DNA of 64,000 nt from Peptoniphilaceae bacterium AM52-5BH (lineage in GTDB: Bacteria; Bacillota; Clostridia; Tissierellales; Peptoniphilaceae), in assembly GCA_027669155.1 (NCBI GenBank), contig JAQEDR010000012.1:1-64000 (forward strand). The letters are read 5' to 3'. The translations under genes were made by a program, and so were the position numbers. A model generated the notes under the pieces. It worked only from the letters and a program-made list of their open reading frames with translations, made no database searches and was not told the DNA's origin. Each line of letters starts with the position of its first letter. Positions within the stretch are counted from its first letter, which is position 1. Positions 26,588 to 33,527 of the stretch are shown here, one piece after another.

Positions 26588-28012
26588 ATGAATAATTATA
26601 ACGCAATATCAGATGATATTATCCAACAAATTAAAGACGCCGTTTCTGGCAAAGTTTATGTTGGAGACGAGGTAAACGAAGACTTCTTCCATGATGAAAT
26701 GCCAATCTATGGTGAAGGCTACCCAGATTGTCTTGTCGATGCAACATCTACAGAAGATGTAGCAGCTGTAATGAAGATCTGTAACGAAAACAAAGTTCCT
26801 GTTATAGCAAGAGGAGCTGGTACTGGTCTTACAGGTGCAGGCGTTGCTATCAAAAAGGGTGTCATGATCAACATGCAAACAATGAACAAAATCCTTGAAT
26901 ACGATGAAGACAACATGGTTGTTAGAGTTGAACCAGGTGTTTTACTAAATGATTTAGCTCAAGATTGTTTGTCTAAAGGATACCTATACCCACCTGATCC
27001 AGGTGAAAAATTCGCAACTCTAGGCGGAAACGTTGCAACTAACGCCGGTGGTATGCGTGCAGTTAAATATGGTACAACAAGAGATTATGTAAGAGCTATG
27101 AAGGTTGTTCTTCCAACAGGTGAAATTACAAGCTTTGGTGCAGTTATTTCTAAATCTTCAACAGGTTATTCACTAAAAGATCTAATGATTGGTTCTGAAG
27201 GTACACTTGGAATTATCACAGAATTAACACTAAAAATTGTTCCAGCTCCAAAGACAACTATTTCTCTAATAGTTCCATTTGAAGATTTAAACAGCTGTAT
27301 AGGAACAGTTCCAAAACTATTCCAAGCTAACCTTAATCCACAAGCTATCGAGTTTATGGAAAGAAAGATAGTTCTTGCTTCTGAAAAATACATCGGAAAA
27401 GAAACTTTCCCTAAGAATATCGAAGGTACAGATGTAAATGCTTACCTCCTTATCACATTTGATGGCGACGATGAAGACGGTATCTATGATACAATGGAAA
27501 GAGCTGCAGAAGTTCTTACAGAAAATGGAGCAATCGACGTATTAGTAGCTGATACTCCAGCACAACTTAAAGAAGCATGGGCAGCTAGAAGTTCCTTCCT
27601 TGAAGCTATCGAATCACAATACGAACTTCTTGACGAATGTGACGTTGTAGTGCCAATCACAAAGATTGCAGAATATGTAGAATTCGTAAATGAAACTGCT
27701 GAAGAATATATGTTTGACGTACAAAGCTTCGGACACGCAGGTGATGGTAACTTACACATCTACACATTATCAAATGAAGCTGACAAACTAGACCAATTTA
27801 AAGACGAAGTTAATGAATTCATGCTAGTAATCTATAAGAAAGCATACGACCTCGGTGGTAAACTATCAGGTGAGCACGGAGTTGGTGCTGGTAAACTTAA
27901 ATATCTTAAAGAATTTGAAGGAGGCCTAAATACAGACCTAATGAGAGGAATCAAGAGAGTATTTGACCCTAACATGATTCTTAACCCAGATAAGGTTATA
28001 GGAGTTAACTAA
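26588..28012 (+). CDS. glcD: FAD-linked 2-hydroxyacid (lactate) dehydrogenase
   Basis: The 474-residue VAO-family flavoprotein of the GlcD/LctD/Dld group has a PCMH-type FAD domain with ARGAGTGLTGAGV (about 77-89), YPPDPGEKFATLGGNVATN and YGTTRDYVRAM. A FAD-oxidase C-terminal domain has HAGDGNLHIY and SGEHGVGAGK. Close relatives oxidise lactate or glycolate; in Acetobacterium LctD works with Etf proteins to drive lactate oxidation. Divergence from a bcd-etfBA operon and linkage to LrgAB-like genes favour lactate to pyruvate, but substrate is not proven. Codon use seems normal for the window. Confidence 0.85.
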   Translation: MNNYNAISDDIIQQIKDAVSGKVYVGDEVNEDFFHDEMPIYGEGYPDCLVDATSTEDVAAVMKICNENKVPVIARGAGTGLTGAGVAIKKGVMINMQTMNKILEYDEDNMVVRVEPGVLLNDLAQDCLSKGYLYPPDPGEKFATLGGNVATNAGGMRAVKYGTTRDYVRAMKVVLPTGEITSFGAVISKSSTGYSLKDLMIGSEGTLGIITELTLKIVPAPKTTISLIVPFEDLNSCIGTVPKLFQANLNPQAIEFMERKIVLASEKYIGKETFPKNIEGTDVNAYLLITFDGDDEDGIYDTMERAAEVLTENGAIDVLVADTPAQLKEAWAARSSFLEAIESQYELLDECDVVVPITKIAEYVEFVNETAEEYMFDVQSFGHAGDGNLHIYTLSNEADKLDQFKDEVNEFMLVIYKKAYDLGGKLSGEHGVGAGKLKYLKEFEGGLNTDLMRGIKRVFDPNMILNPDKVIGVN

Positions 28013-28027
28013 AACTAAGGAGTAGCA

Positions 28028-28375
28028 ATGAATTATCTAAAAGAGTTTGTGATTCTTTGCGTATGTTTATTCCTAGGTGTAATCACAAGACACTTAATAA
28101 ACTTCCCTATTCCTGAGGCTGTATATGGTATGATCTACCTCTTTATAGCCCTTAACTTTAAAATATTAAAGCCTGAGGACGTGCAAAAGACTTCGGATGG
28201 TATCTTACAAAATTTAGCCTTCCTTTTCGTTCCAGTTGGCGTTGGTATAATGGCAAATTACGATGTAATTGAAGGTAAAATTGCCAAATTACTGATCATC
28301 ACAGCCATAGGAACAGCCTTGACAATGGCCATAACCGGTATCGTTGTTCAGCTTCTACAAAGGAGGAAGAAATAA
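28028..28375 (+). CDS. lrgA: LrgA/CidA-like membrane protein
   Basis: The 115-residue protein has four predicted membrane helices (about 7-24, 28-46, 60-78 and 85-107) and the family segment FPIPEAVYGMIYLF, where relatives read FPIPGSVIGM. LrgA and LrgB were described as holin/antiholin-like, but LrgAB and PftAB complexes are now implicated in pyruvate uptake. It starts 15 bp after the lactate dehydrogenase gene and its stop region abuts lrgB, so the three form one operon. Confidence 0.85.
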   Translation: MNYLKEFVILCVCLFLGVITRHLINFPIPEAVYGMIYLFIALNFKILKPEDVQKTSDGILQNLAFLFVPVGVGIMANYDVIEGKIAKLLIITAIGTALTMAITGIVVQLLQRRKK

Positions 28376-29067
28376 TGTTTGATAACTCATATTTCGGTAT
28401 AATCCTATCATTTGCTGCCTATGAAATAGGTAAATGGATAAATAGCAAAGTAAAAAAACCACTTGCCAATCCCCTCCTCATTGCAATTCTATTAATTATA
28501 GGATTTCTTGCAGTAACTGGCATACCTTATGAAAGTTACAAAAAGGGTGGAGATTTCATAGCATTTTTCATCGCACCTGCTACTGTTGCGATGATTTTGG
28601 ACCTATATGCAAACCTTGACTCCCTAAAGGCCAACCTTGTTCCAATCTTGGTAGGAGTTCTAGTAGGTTCGATTTTCTCAATGCTTTTGGCAATAATCTT
28701 GTCAAAAGTCGTAGGATTTGACAAAGAGATGATCACATCTTTAGTTCCTCAATCAATCACAACAGCTATAGCCATCTCACTTACAGATGAATATAAGGGA
28801 ATCGTGGCCCTAACAGCTATGATAGTAGTATTTAGGGGTGTAATTGGAGCTGCTATGGCACCAACAATTCTTAAAATATGCAAAATAAAAGACCCTGTTG
28901 CCCAAGGTGTTGCAATAGGAACCGCAAGCCACGCTGTAGGAACTAGCCAAGCTAGACAAATCGGCAAGATCCAAGGAGCAATGAGCGGACTTTCAATAGC
29001 TGTCGCAGGCATCATAACTGTATTGCTTATGCCACTTGCTATGTCTATTGTAAACTTAATAGCATAG
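28375..29067 (+). CDS. lrgB: LrgB/CidB-like membrane protein
   Basis: The 230-residue protein has about seven hydrophobic segments and the LrgB hallmarks: KKPLANPLLIAI, FFIAPATVAM, LVPQSITTAIAISL and the C-terminal GVAIGTASHAVGTSQA. It forms the larger partner of the LrgA-like protein, overlapping its stop by one base. Here a role in moving pyruvate or lactate across the membrane is more likely than autolysis control, given the upstream dehydrogenase (inference). A terminator follows 8 bp after the stop. Confidence 0.9.
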   Translation: MFDNSYFGIILSFAAYEIGKWINSKVKKPLANPLLIAILLIIGFLAVTGIPYESYKKGGDFIAFFIAPATVAMILDLYANLDSLKANLVPILVGVLVGSIFSMLLAIILSKVVGFDKEMITSLVPQSITTAIAISLTDEYKGIVALTAMIVVFRGVIGAAMAPTILKICKIKDPVAQGVAIGTASHAVGTSQARQIGKIQGAMSGLSIAVAGIITVLLMPLAMSIVNLIA

Positions 29068-29074
29068 ATAAAAG

Positions 29075-29101
29075 ACTGTCAGTATAAACTGGCAGTTTTT
29101 T
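29075..29101 (+). terminator. terminator after lrgB
   Basis: ACTGTCAG (29075-29082) pairs with CTGGCAGT (29089-29096), one G-T pair, 6-nt loop, followed by TTTTT. Confidence 0.85.
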
Positions 29102-29176
29102 AATGCTTTATAATATCCTGTTTTGTGATATAATATTTATAATTCATAAAAACAGAAGGCAAAAGGAGGTGGCTAA

Positions 29177-30049
29177 GTGAACGATCACTATACTATCGGC
29201 AAAGTCTCAAAGATGTGTAATATTTCCAAAGAAACCTTGAGATATTATGATAAAATTGGTTTATTTTGCCCAGACTATAGGGATAATGAGACAGGCTACA
29301 GATACTATAGCAAGGAAAGCCTAAAGACCCTTCTCATCCTAAGACGTCTTAGAAACCTAGGTTTTTCCATAGAGGCCCTAAAGAACTCTTTGGACGTCAA
29401 TTCCTTAGACAATCTCGAAAATCTCATCGAAAAAAAATCTTTAGAATACGAAAATCAAATCCAAATACTTCAAGCTAGAAAGGTAGCCTGTGATATTGCA
29501 ATAAAAAGATTTGCCAGGGCCAAGAAGGCTAGTGCTTATGTCGAAAGTCAGAAGATAGATCCTATAGATTTTCCAATAAAGGTCGAATACATAGAAGAAA
29601 ATCCAGTGGTCTTTTCAAGAAAAATAATGAAAAACTACGTCCATCCAGATATTACACTCACAAGGTGGATAGATATCTACGAGAAATGCACAGAAAATGG
29701 CCTTGAGATGATGGGCTCAATCCTTATAATCTTTCACGGAAGACCTTTCGATCAATTCCTAGAAAAAAATCCTGATGTAGAATTTGCTATGCAGGTAACA
29801 AAAATCGAGGCTGGTAGACTTAACAAGAGAGTAACGAGATTTCGGGGAGGCTTTGAAGCTGTAACTTCCTACTATGTTGGGGATTACAAAAATATTAGAC
29901 AAAAGCATAAGAAAATGCTAACTTGGATTAATGAAAATGGCTACAAGGTCACAGGACCTATAGCTGAGGAGTTTCTTATATCTCCCCTAGATGTCGATGA
30001 CTCATCTAAGCACGTTACAAAAATAATTATTCCTGTCGAAAAAAGGTAA
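29177..30049 (+). CDS. MerR-family regulator with effector-binding domain
   Basis: The 290-residue protein has an N-terminal MerR winged helix (YTIGKVSKMCNISKETLRYYDKIGLF, 4-29; then DNETGYRYYS), a dimerisation coiled coil (about 85-115), and a C-terminal GyrI/Bmr-like effector domain (about 128-290). BmrR-type relatives sense hydrophobic cations and activate efflux genes. The start is GTG at 29177, 6 nt after AAAGGAGG. TATAAT lies at 29131-29136. No obvious target gene is adjacent in its own orientation. Confidence 0.88.
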   Translation: MNDHYTIGKVSKMCNISKETLRYYDKIGLFCPDYRDNETGYRYYSKESLKTLLILRRLRNLGFSIEALKNSLDVNSLDNLENLIEKKSLEYENQIQILQARKVACDIAIKRFARAKKASAYVESQKIDPIDFPIKVEYIEENPVVFSRKIMKNYVHPDITLTRWIDIYEKCTENGLEMMGSILIIFHGRPFDQFLEKNPDVEFAMQVTKIEAGRLNKRVTRFRGGFEAVTSYYVGDYKNIRQKHKKMLTWINENGYKVTGPIAEEFLISPLDVDDSSKHVTKIIIPVEKR

Positions 30050-30126
30050 GCCATTACTAGAAGCTAATAATTAGAGTACAAAAAATAAGATAAGAATACA
30101 TAAAAAACAACAAATTTTCCATAATA

Positions 30127-30152
30127 AAAGCGGACCATAAGATCCGCTTTTT
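30127..30152. terminator. bidirectional terminator
   Basis: AAAGCGGA (30127-30134) and TCCGCTTT (30143-30150) form a stem with an 8-nt loop and a T run on the plus side, A run on the other. It ends both the MerR gene and the convergent superoxide reductase gene. Confidence 0.85.
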
Positions 30153-30159
30153 CTATTTA

Positions 30160-30522
30160 TTAGTCAAGTTCTAGTGAGTTTTCCCATAGACCGTGAATGT
30201 TACAGTAGCTTAGTGCGTAGAAAGTACCTTTCTTTTCTGTTTTGATTACGCCAGATGCACATGGTTCAGAAAAGATTTCATCTTCGCCGTGAGCTGCGTA
30301 TTGGTATGATCCAACTTCTACTGGGAATTTGCCATCTTCTGCTTTGAAGAATACTTTGATCCAAGCGATGTGGTGCTCAAGTGTGTTAGGATGTTCAATT
30401 TCCTTACCAACTCTTGCGTTAACTCTTACCTTACCATCTTCAAGTCTTTCAACTTCTAGTTCTGGTACGTGTTTTTCAGCTTTCCAATCACCTGATTGTA
30501 CAGTTTCAGTTAATTTTGTCAT
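30160..30522 (-). CDS. superoxide reductase (neelaredoxin type)
   Basis: The 120-residue non-haem iron enzyme reduces superoxide to peroxide without making oxygen, in the cytoplasm of anaerobes. The active-site motif EKHVPE (Glu 16, Lys 17, His 18), the HPNTLEHH ligands (about 44-51) and the CNIHGLW Cys/His pair near 107-113 are complete. The N-terminal desulforedoxin domain of class I desulfoferrodoxins is absent, making this class II. It stands alone between terminators. A palindrome CATATGATCATATG (30534-30547) lies just before the ribosome-binding site. Confidence 0.93.
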   Translation of the reverse strand: MTKLTETVQSGDWKAEKHVPELEVERLEDGKVRVNARVGKEIEHPNTLEHHIAWIKVFFKAEDGKFPVEVGSYQYAAHGEDEIFSEPCASGVIKTEKKGTFYALSYCNIHGLWENSLELD

Positions 30523-30596
30523 ATTTTTACCTCCATATGATCATATGTTGTCTACAATATAATTTATACCCAAAAATTCGAAAATTATAGCCTCTT

Positions 30597-31883
30597 TTAA
30601 AGTTCTTCAAACTTTTTACTAACTTGCTCGCCAGTTTCCATATCCTTTATAGAATATTCTCTCTTATTAAGCTCCTCTTCGCCTAGAATTATGACCTTTT
30701 TGATTCCGCACTTATCCGCATAGTTCATCTTCTTCTTAAACTTGCCACTTTCTAGATAGATATCCACGCTTTCGCCAGCATCTCTTAATTTGTTTAAGAT
30801 TTCTATACCGTATTCATTAATAGACTCATCCATTGGAATAATTAGGATATCTGTTAGGCTCTTGATCTTCTCATCTATTAGACCAAGCTCTTGAAGTTGG
30901 TAGAAAAGTCTTGTAAGGCCGATTGACATACCAACACCAGGAAGTTTTTGCTTAGAGAAGTTACTTGCAAGATCCTCATATCTTCCACCAGAGCAAACAG
31001 AGCCGATTTTTTCATAGCCATTTATAAAGGTCTCATAGACTGTGGATGTATAATAATCGAGTCCTCTTGTAATAGCAAGGTCGATTTTGATATTTCTATC
31101 AGGAATTCCTAAATCAACCATATATCTATAGACCTTATTTAGCTCGTCAACTCCTTCAAGGAAAAGTTCATCAGTAGAAAAGTCAAATAATTTAGATAAA
31201 AGTTCTTCATTTGAATCTTTATTTTCAATAAATTCTATGATTGTCTTAGCTTTTTCCTCATCAGTGAGTTTAACTAATTCATCAAAAGTCTTGTCAATTC
31301 CAATCTTGTCTTTCTTATCAATTGTCCTTAATACTTCTGTAGTATCTTCTATGCCCAAGGATTTGAAAAACCCGTTCAAAAGCTTTCTGTTATTTATCTT
31401 AAAAGTAAGGTCTGAGAAGTTTAATTTTTCGAAAATCTCAAAGATAACCCTAGGAAGGAGGGCGTCGTTGTAGATTGAAAGACTATTGTGGCCAATGATA
31501 TCTATATCAGCCTGGTAGAATTCCCTGTATCTTCCCTTTTGATTTCTCTCACCCCTATAGACTTTTCCAATGTGATAGCGTTTGAAAGGGAAATTTAGGT
31601 CCTGAAAGTGCTCTGCTACATATCTTGCTAGAGGAACTGTAAGGTCAAATCTTAAGCTCATATCCTTTGAGTCAGAAGCTATCTCATAGATTTGTTTTTC
31701 TGTCTCCCCGCCTCCTTTGGCAAAAAGTATCTCGTTTTTCTCTATAACTGGAGTATCGATTGGCATAAATTGATATTTCTTGTAAGTTTCTTCGACTATG
31801 TTTTTAATATTATCAAAAACTAATTGCTCCTTAGGTAAAAGTTCCATTACCCCAGCAATTGTAGATGGTTTTACAATGTTCAT
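30597..31883 (-). CDS. hisS: histidyl-tRNA synthetase
   Basis: The 428-residue class II synthetase opens with the motif 1 region, followed by motif 2 (RYHIGKVYRGERNQKGRYREF, about 100-120) and the histidine-specific loops LRFDLTVPLARYV and GLDYYTSTVYE (about 265-275). Motif 3 is GVGMSIGLTRLFY, and an anticodon-binding domain (about 335-428) ends the protein. The gene is preceded by TATAAT (31918-31923) but no T-box. aspS, its usual neighbour in Firmicutes, is not present here. Confidence 0.95.
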   Translation of the reverse strand: MNIVKPSTIAGVMELLPKEQLVFDNIKNIVEETYKKYQFMPIDTPVIEKNEILFAKGGGETEKQIYEIASDSKDMSLRFDLTVPLARYVAEHFQDLNFPFKRYHIGKVYRGERNQKGRYREFYQADIDIIGHNSLSIYNDALLPRVIFEIFEKLNFSDLTFKINNRKLLNGFFKSLGIEDTTEVLRTIDKKDKIGIDKTFDELVKLTDEEKAKTIIEFIENKDSNEELLSKLFDFSTDELFLEGVDELNKVYRYMVDLGIPDRNIKIDLAITRGLDYYTSTVYETFINGYEKIGSVCSGGRYEDLASNFSKQKLPGVGMSIGLTRLFYQLQELGLIDEKIKSLTDILIIPMDESINEYGIEILNKLRDAGESVDIYLESGKFKKKMNYADKCGIKKVIILGEEELNKREYSIKDMETGEQVSKKFEEL

Positions 31884-31941
31884 ACTATCCTCTCTCTTTT
31901 TTCTTTACTATAATAAATTATACGATTTTTTCCAAAAGAAA

Positions 31942-31957
31942 AAAGCCTAGACAGGCT
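31942..31957 (-). terminator. terminator overlapping a stop codon
   Basis: AGCCT/AGGCT stem (31944-31948 with 31953-31957) followed by TTTTTT on the minus strand. The stop codon of the 31956-32630 gene lies inside the stem. Confidence 0.7.
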
Positions 31958-32630
31958 ATATCCAAATCAAAGACCCCAAGTCTACAAGGGGGATTACTGG
32001 ATAAATAATATCGATATTTTCCCTATCGCAAGCTTTTTTTATTTTCTCAAAGGACTTATGCCTTGATATATCTCCTGTAAAAATTAATTTGTCTTGGACT
32101 AGGCCACAAGTCCCTCCAATAAAGCCTTGATCAAAGCCATGGAGTTCGATTTTATCATTTTCTAATAAGATGATATCTACTTTATCCTTAAGGGTCTTAT
32201 AAATCCCATAATCGCTTGTAAGTAGACTTTCTCTAAGAGGGATAATTGAACATCTACTATAGCCTTGTTTTACAAAAAGATGTTTATAATTTCTCTCTTT
32301 AAGAATTCTCTCAATCTTTTCCTCAGTAAAGTCATTATGGATATAGAAATCCTTAAAAGTAAGAAGATTATAGATAGAATCTTTAGGGTATTTCTCAGAT
32401 ACTGAGGAGCCTTTAAAAAAATTCTTTCCTGTAAGTTTATTTTTATAATAATCAAAAACTTCTGCTGCCACTATAATATTGTCATTATCAAGGGCAAAAA
32501 GAGAAAGATCAGGGTGATCTCCTATTCTCCTATCGAGATTTGGATTATCTATTGTCTCTATAAATTCTATATTTTGATTAGTTAAAAAATTCTTAAATTC
32601 TAAACTTGCCTTATTACTTATAATTAACAT
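31956..32630 (-). CDS. DUF6873-like protein (guanidino-modifying-enzyme fold)
   Basis: The 224-residue soluble protein ends with the segment GFDQGFIGGTCGLVQDKLIFTGDI (about 166-190). I recognise this from clostridial DUF6873 proteins, which are assigned a fold shared with amidino-transferases and deiminases. Cys in GGTCG would sit where those enzymes keep a catalytic Cys, but an earlier catalytic His/Asp pair is not evident to me. Substrate unknown. It lies alone between a tRNA terminator and hisS. Confidence 0.6.
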   Translation of the reverse strand: MLIISNKASLEFKNFLTNQNIEFIETIDNPNLDRRIGDHPDLSLFALDNDNIIVAAEVFDYYKNKLTGKNFFKGSSVSEKYPKDSIYNLLTFKDFYIHNDFTEEKIERILKERNYKHLFVKQGYSRCSIIPLRESLLTSDYGIYKTLKDKVDIILLENDKIELHGFDQGFIGGTCGLVQDKLIFTGDISRHKSFEKIKKACDRENIDIIYPVIPLVDLGSLIWI

Positions 32631-32643
32631 AAATTCTCCTAAG

Positions 32644-32666
32644 AAAAAAAGCTCTCCGAAGAGAGC
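32644..32666 (-). terminator. tRNA-Gly/Cys operon terminator
   Basis: GCTCTC (32651-32656) and GAGAGC (32661-32666) with a 4-nt loop and seven T on the minus strand, directly after tRNA-Cys. Confidence 0.88.
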
Positions 32667-32670
32667 AGTT

Positions 32671-32744
32671 TGGAGGCGCCACTCAGATTTGAACTGAGGG
32701 TAAAGGTGTTGCAGACCTCTGCCTTACCACTTGGCTATGGCGCC
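32671..32744 (-). tRNA. tRNA-Cys (anticodon GCA)
   Basis: The cloverleaf is complete: acceptor GGCGCCA/TGGCGCC, anticodon loop CTGCAAC with GCA, T-loop TTCAAAT, and encoded CCA. It is co-transcribed after tRNA-Gly, 7 bp apart. Confidence 0.96.
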
Positions 32745-32751
32745 AAAATAA

Positions 32752-32826
32752 TGGAGCGGATGACGAGATTCGAACTCGCGACCCTCGCCTTGGCAAGGCG
32801 ATGCTCTACCACTGAGCCACATCCGC
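32752..32826 (-). tRNA. tRNA-Gly (anticodon GCC)
   Basis: Acceptor GCGGATG, anticodon stem TCGCC/GGCGA with loop TTGCCAA (GCC), T-loop TTCGAAT and encoded CCA are all present. It is the first gene of the Gly-Cys pair. Confidence 0.96.
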
Positions 32827-32835
32827 ACATCTATT

Positions 32836-32863
32836 ATTATATGTTATATTTTGGATTTGTAAA
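32836..32863 (-). promoter_or_regulatory. tRNA-Gly/Cys promoter
   Basis: TTTACA (32858-32863), 16-bp spacer and perfect TATAAT (32836-32841), 10 bp before the tRNA-Gly 5' end. Confidence 0.8.
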
Positions 32864-32934
32864 GTTATTATTAAATTTTTCTTTAATTTTAAACACTAAC
32901 AAGCTAGGAATCCACTAAGATATCTCATTTCAGA

Positions 32935-33287
32935 GATCTCTCGACTTCGCTCGAGATGAGGGATTTTCCTTAAATAAATTTCAGTGAAATAACAATCTTT
33001 ATTTCTATACTTAGAAATATTTAAGTCGTCCTATACTACAAATTTTCGTAATAGCACACTTATTCTCGGGCTTCGCCCTGCGACCATTTCATGGACCGCC
33101 AACAGGAAGCGGTTGATTGCACTCCCAAAGCCGTGCAGGGTCCTCTACTGGCCGGACGGGCCCTTCTGCTTCGCAGAACCATTTCATGGAGACTCCTCCC
33201 TAAGCCGGAGGGGCTTTATATTCTCGAGCCTTCGGCTCTGCGACCACTCCGTGGAGGGCACTCCTAAAGCCGTGCAGGCTTGTTTTT
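32935..33287. repeat. GC-richer hairpin repeat patch between tRNA genes
   Basis: This non-coding stretch differs in base composition from its AT-rich surroundings. It holds two near-identical 21-bp segments, 33119-33139 and 33258-33278, differing at one base, and three related motifs of the form GACCATTTCATGGA at 33081-33094, 33176-33191 (GAACC...) and 33242-33255 (diverged). Small hairpins surround them: TCTCGA/TCGAGA near 32938, GGGC/GCCC at 33068-33078, and GAGCC/GGCTC at 33226-33238. It ends beside tRNA-Phe. It resembles a dispersed intergenic repeat, possibly built by duplication. A 79-codon open frame crossing it and the tRNA is not credible as a gene. Confidence 0.65.
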
Positions 33288-33363
33288 TGGTGCCCAGAGG
33301 CGGAATCGAACCACCGACACGGGGATTTTCAGTCCCCTGCTCTACCGACTGAGCTATCTGGGC
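33288..33363 (-). tRNA. tRNA-Phe (anticodon GAA)
   Basis: Acceptor GCCCAGA/TCTGGGC, D-loop AGTCGGTAGA, anticodon loop CTGAAAA, T-loop TTCGATT and encoded CCA form a complete tRNA. It is the ligand expected for the pheST T-box at 12368-12629. Confidence 0.97.
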
Positions 33364-33383
33364 TTATTTGTTAATACCTATAT

Positions 33384-33412
33384 ATGATAACATATGATTT
33401 TGGCTTTGTCAA
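33384..33412 (-). promoter_or_regulatory. tRNA-Phe promoter
   Basis: TTGACA (33407-33412), 17-bp spacer, TATCAT (33384-33389), 21 bp before the tRNA. Confidence 0.85.
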
Positions 33413-33470
33413 ATGTTTTCATTATCTTTGCTTTTTCATTGTTCCTACTTTCTAATTTTTCTTATATAAA

Positions 33471-33499
33471 AATAGACGGAATTTTTTCTTCCGCCTATT
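33471..33499 (-). terminator. terminator after ABC exporter operon
   Basis: Stem AATAGACGGAA (33471-33481) with TTCCGCCTATT (33489-33499), one mismatch; on the minus strand TTTTTAT follows. It lies 29 bp past the exporter stop. Confidence 0.8.
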
Positions 33500-33527
33500 T
33501 CACTATAGTTTTATCTTCATATTTTTC

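Noticed and set aside
32670..32918. 82-codon plus-strand frame
   Set aside because: It is the complement of tRNA-Cys and tRNA-Gly (RFELRVKVLQTSALPLGYGA), not a gene.
33113..33352. 79-codon plus-strand frame
   Set aside because: It crosses the repeat patch and reads antisense through tRNA-Phe; its end (VPRGGIEPPTRGFSVPCSTD) is a known artefact of translating a tRNA complement.
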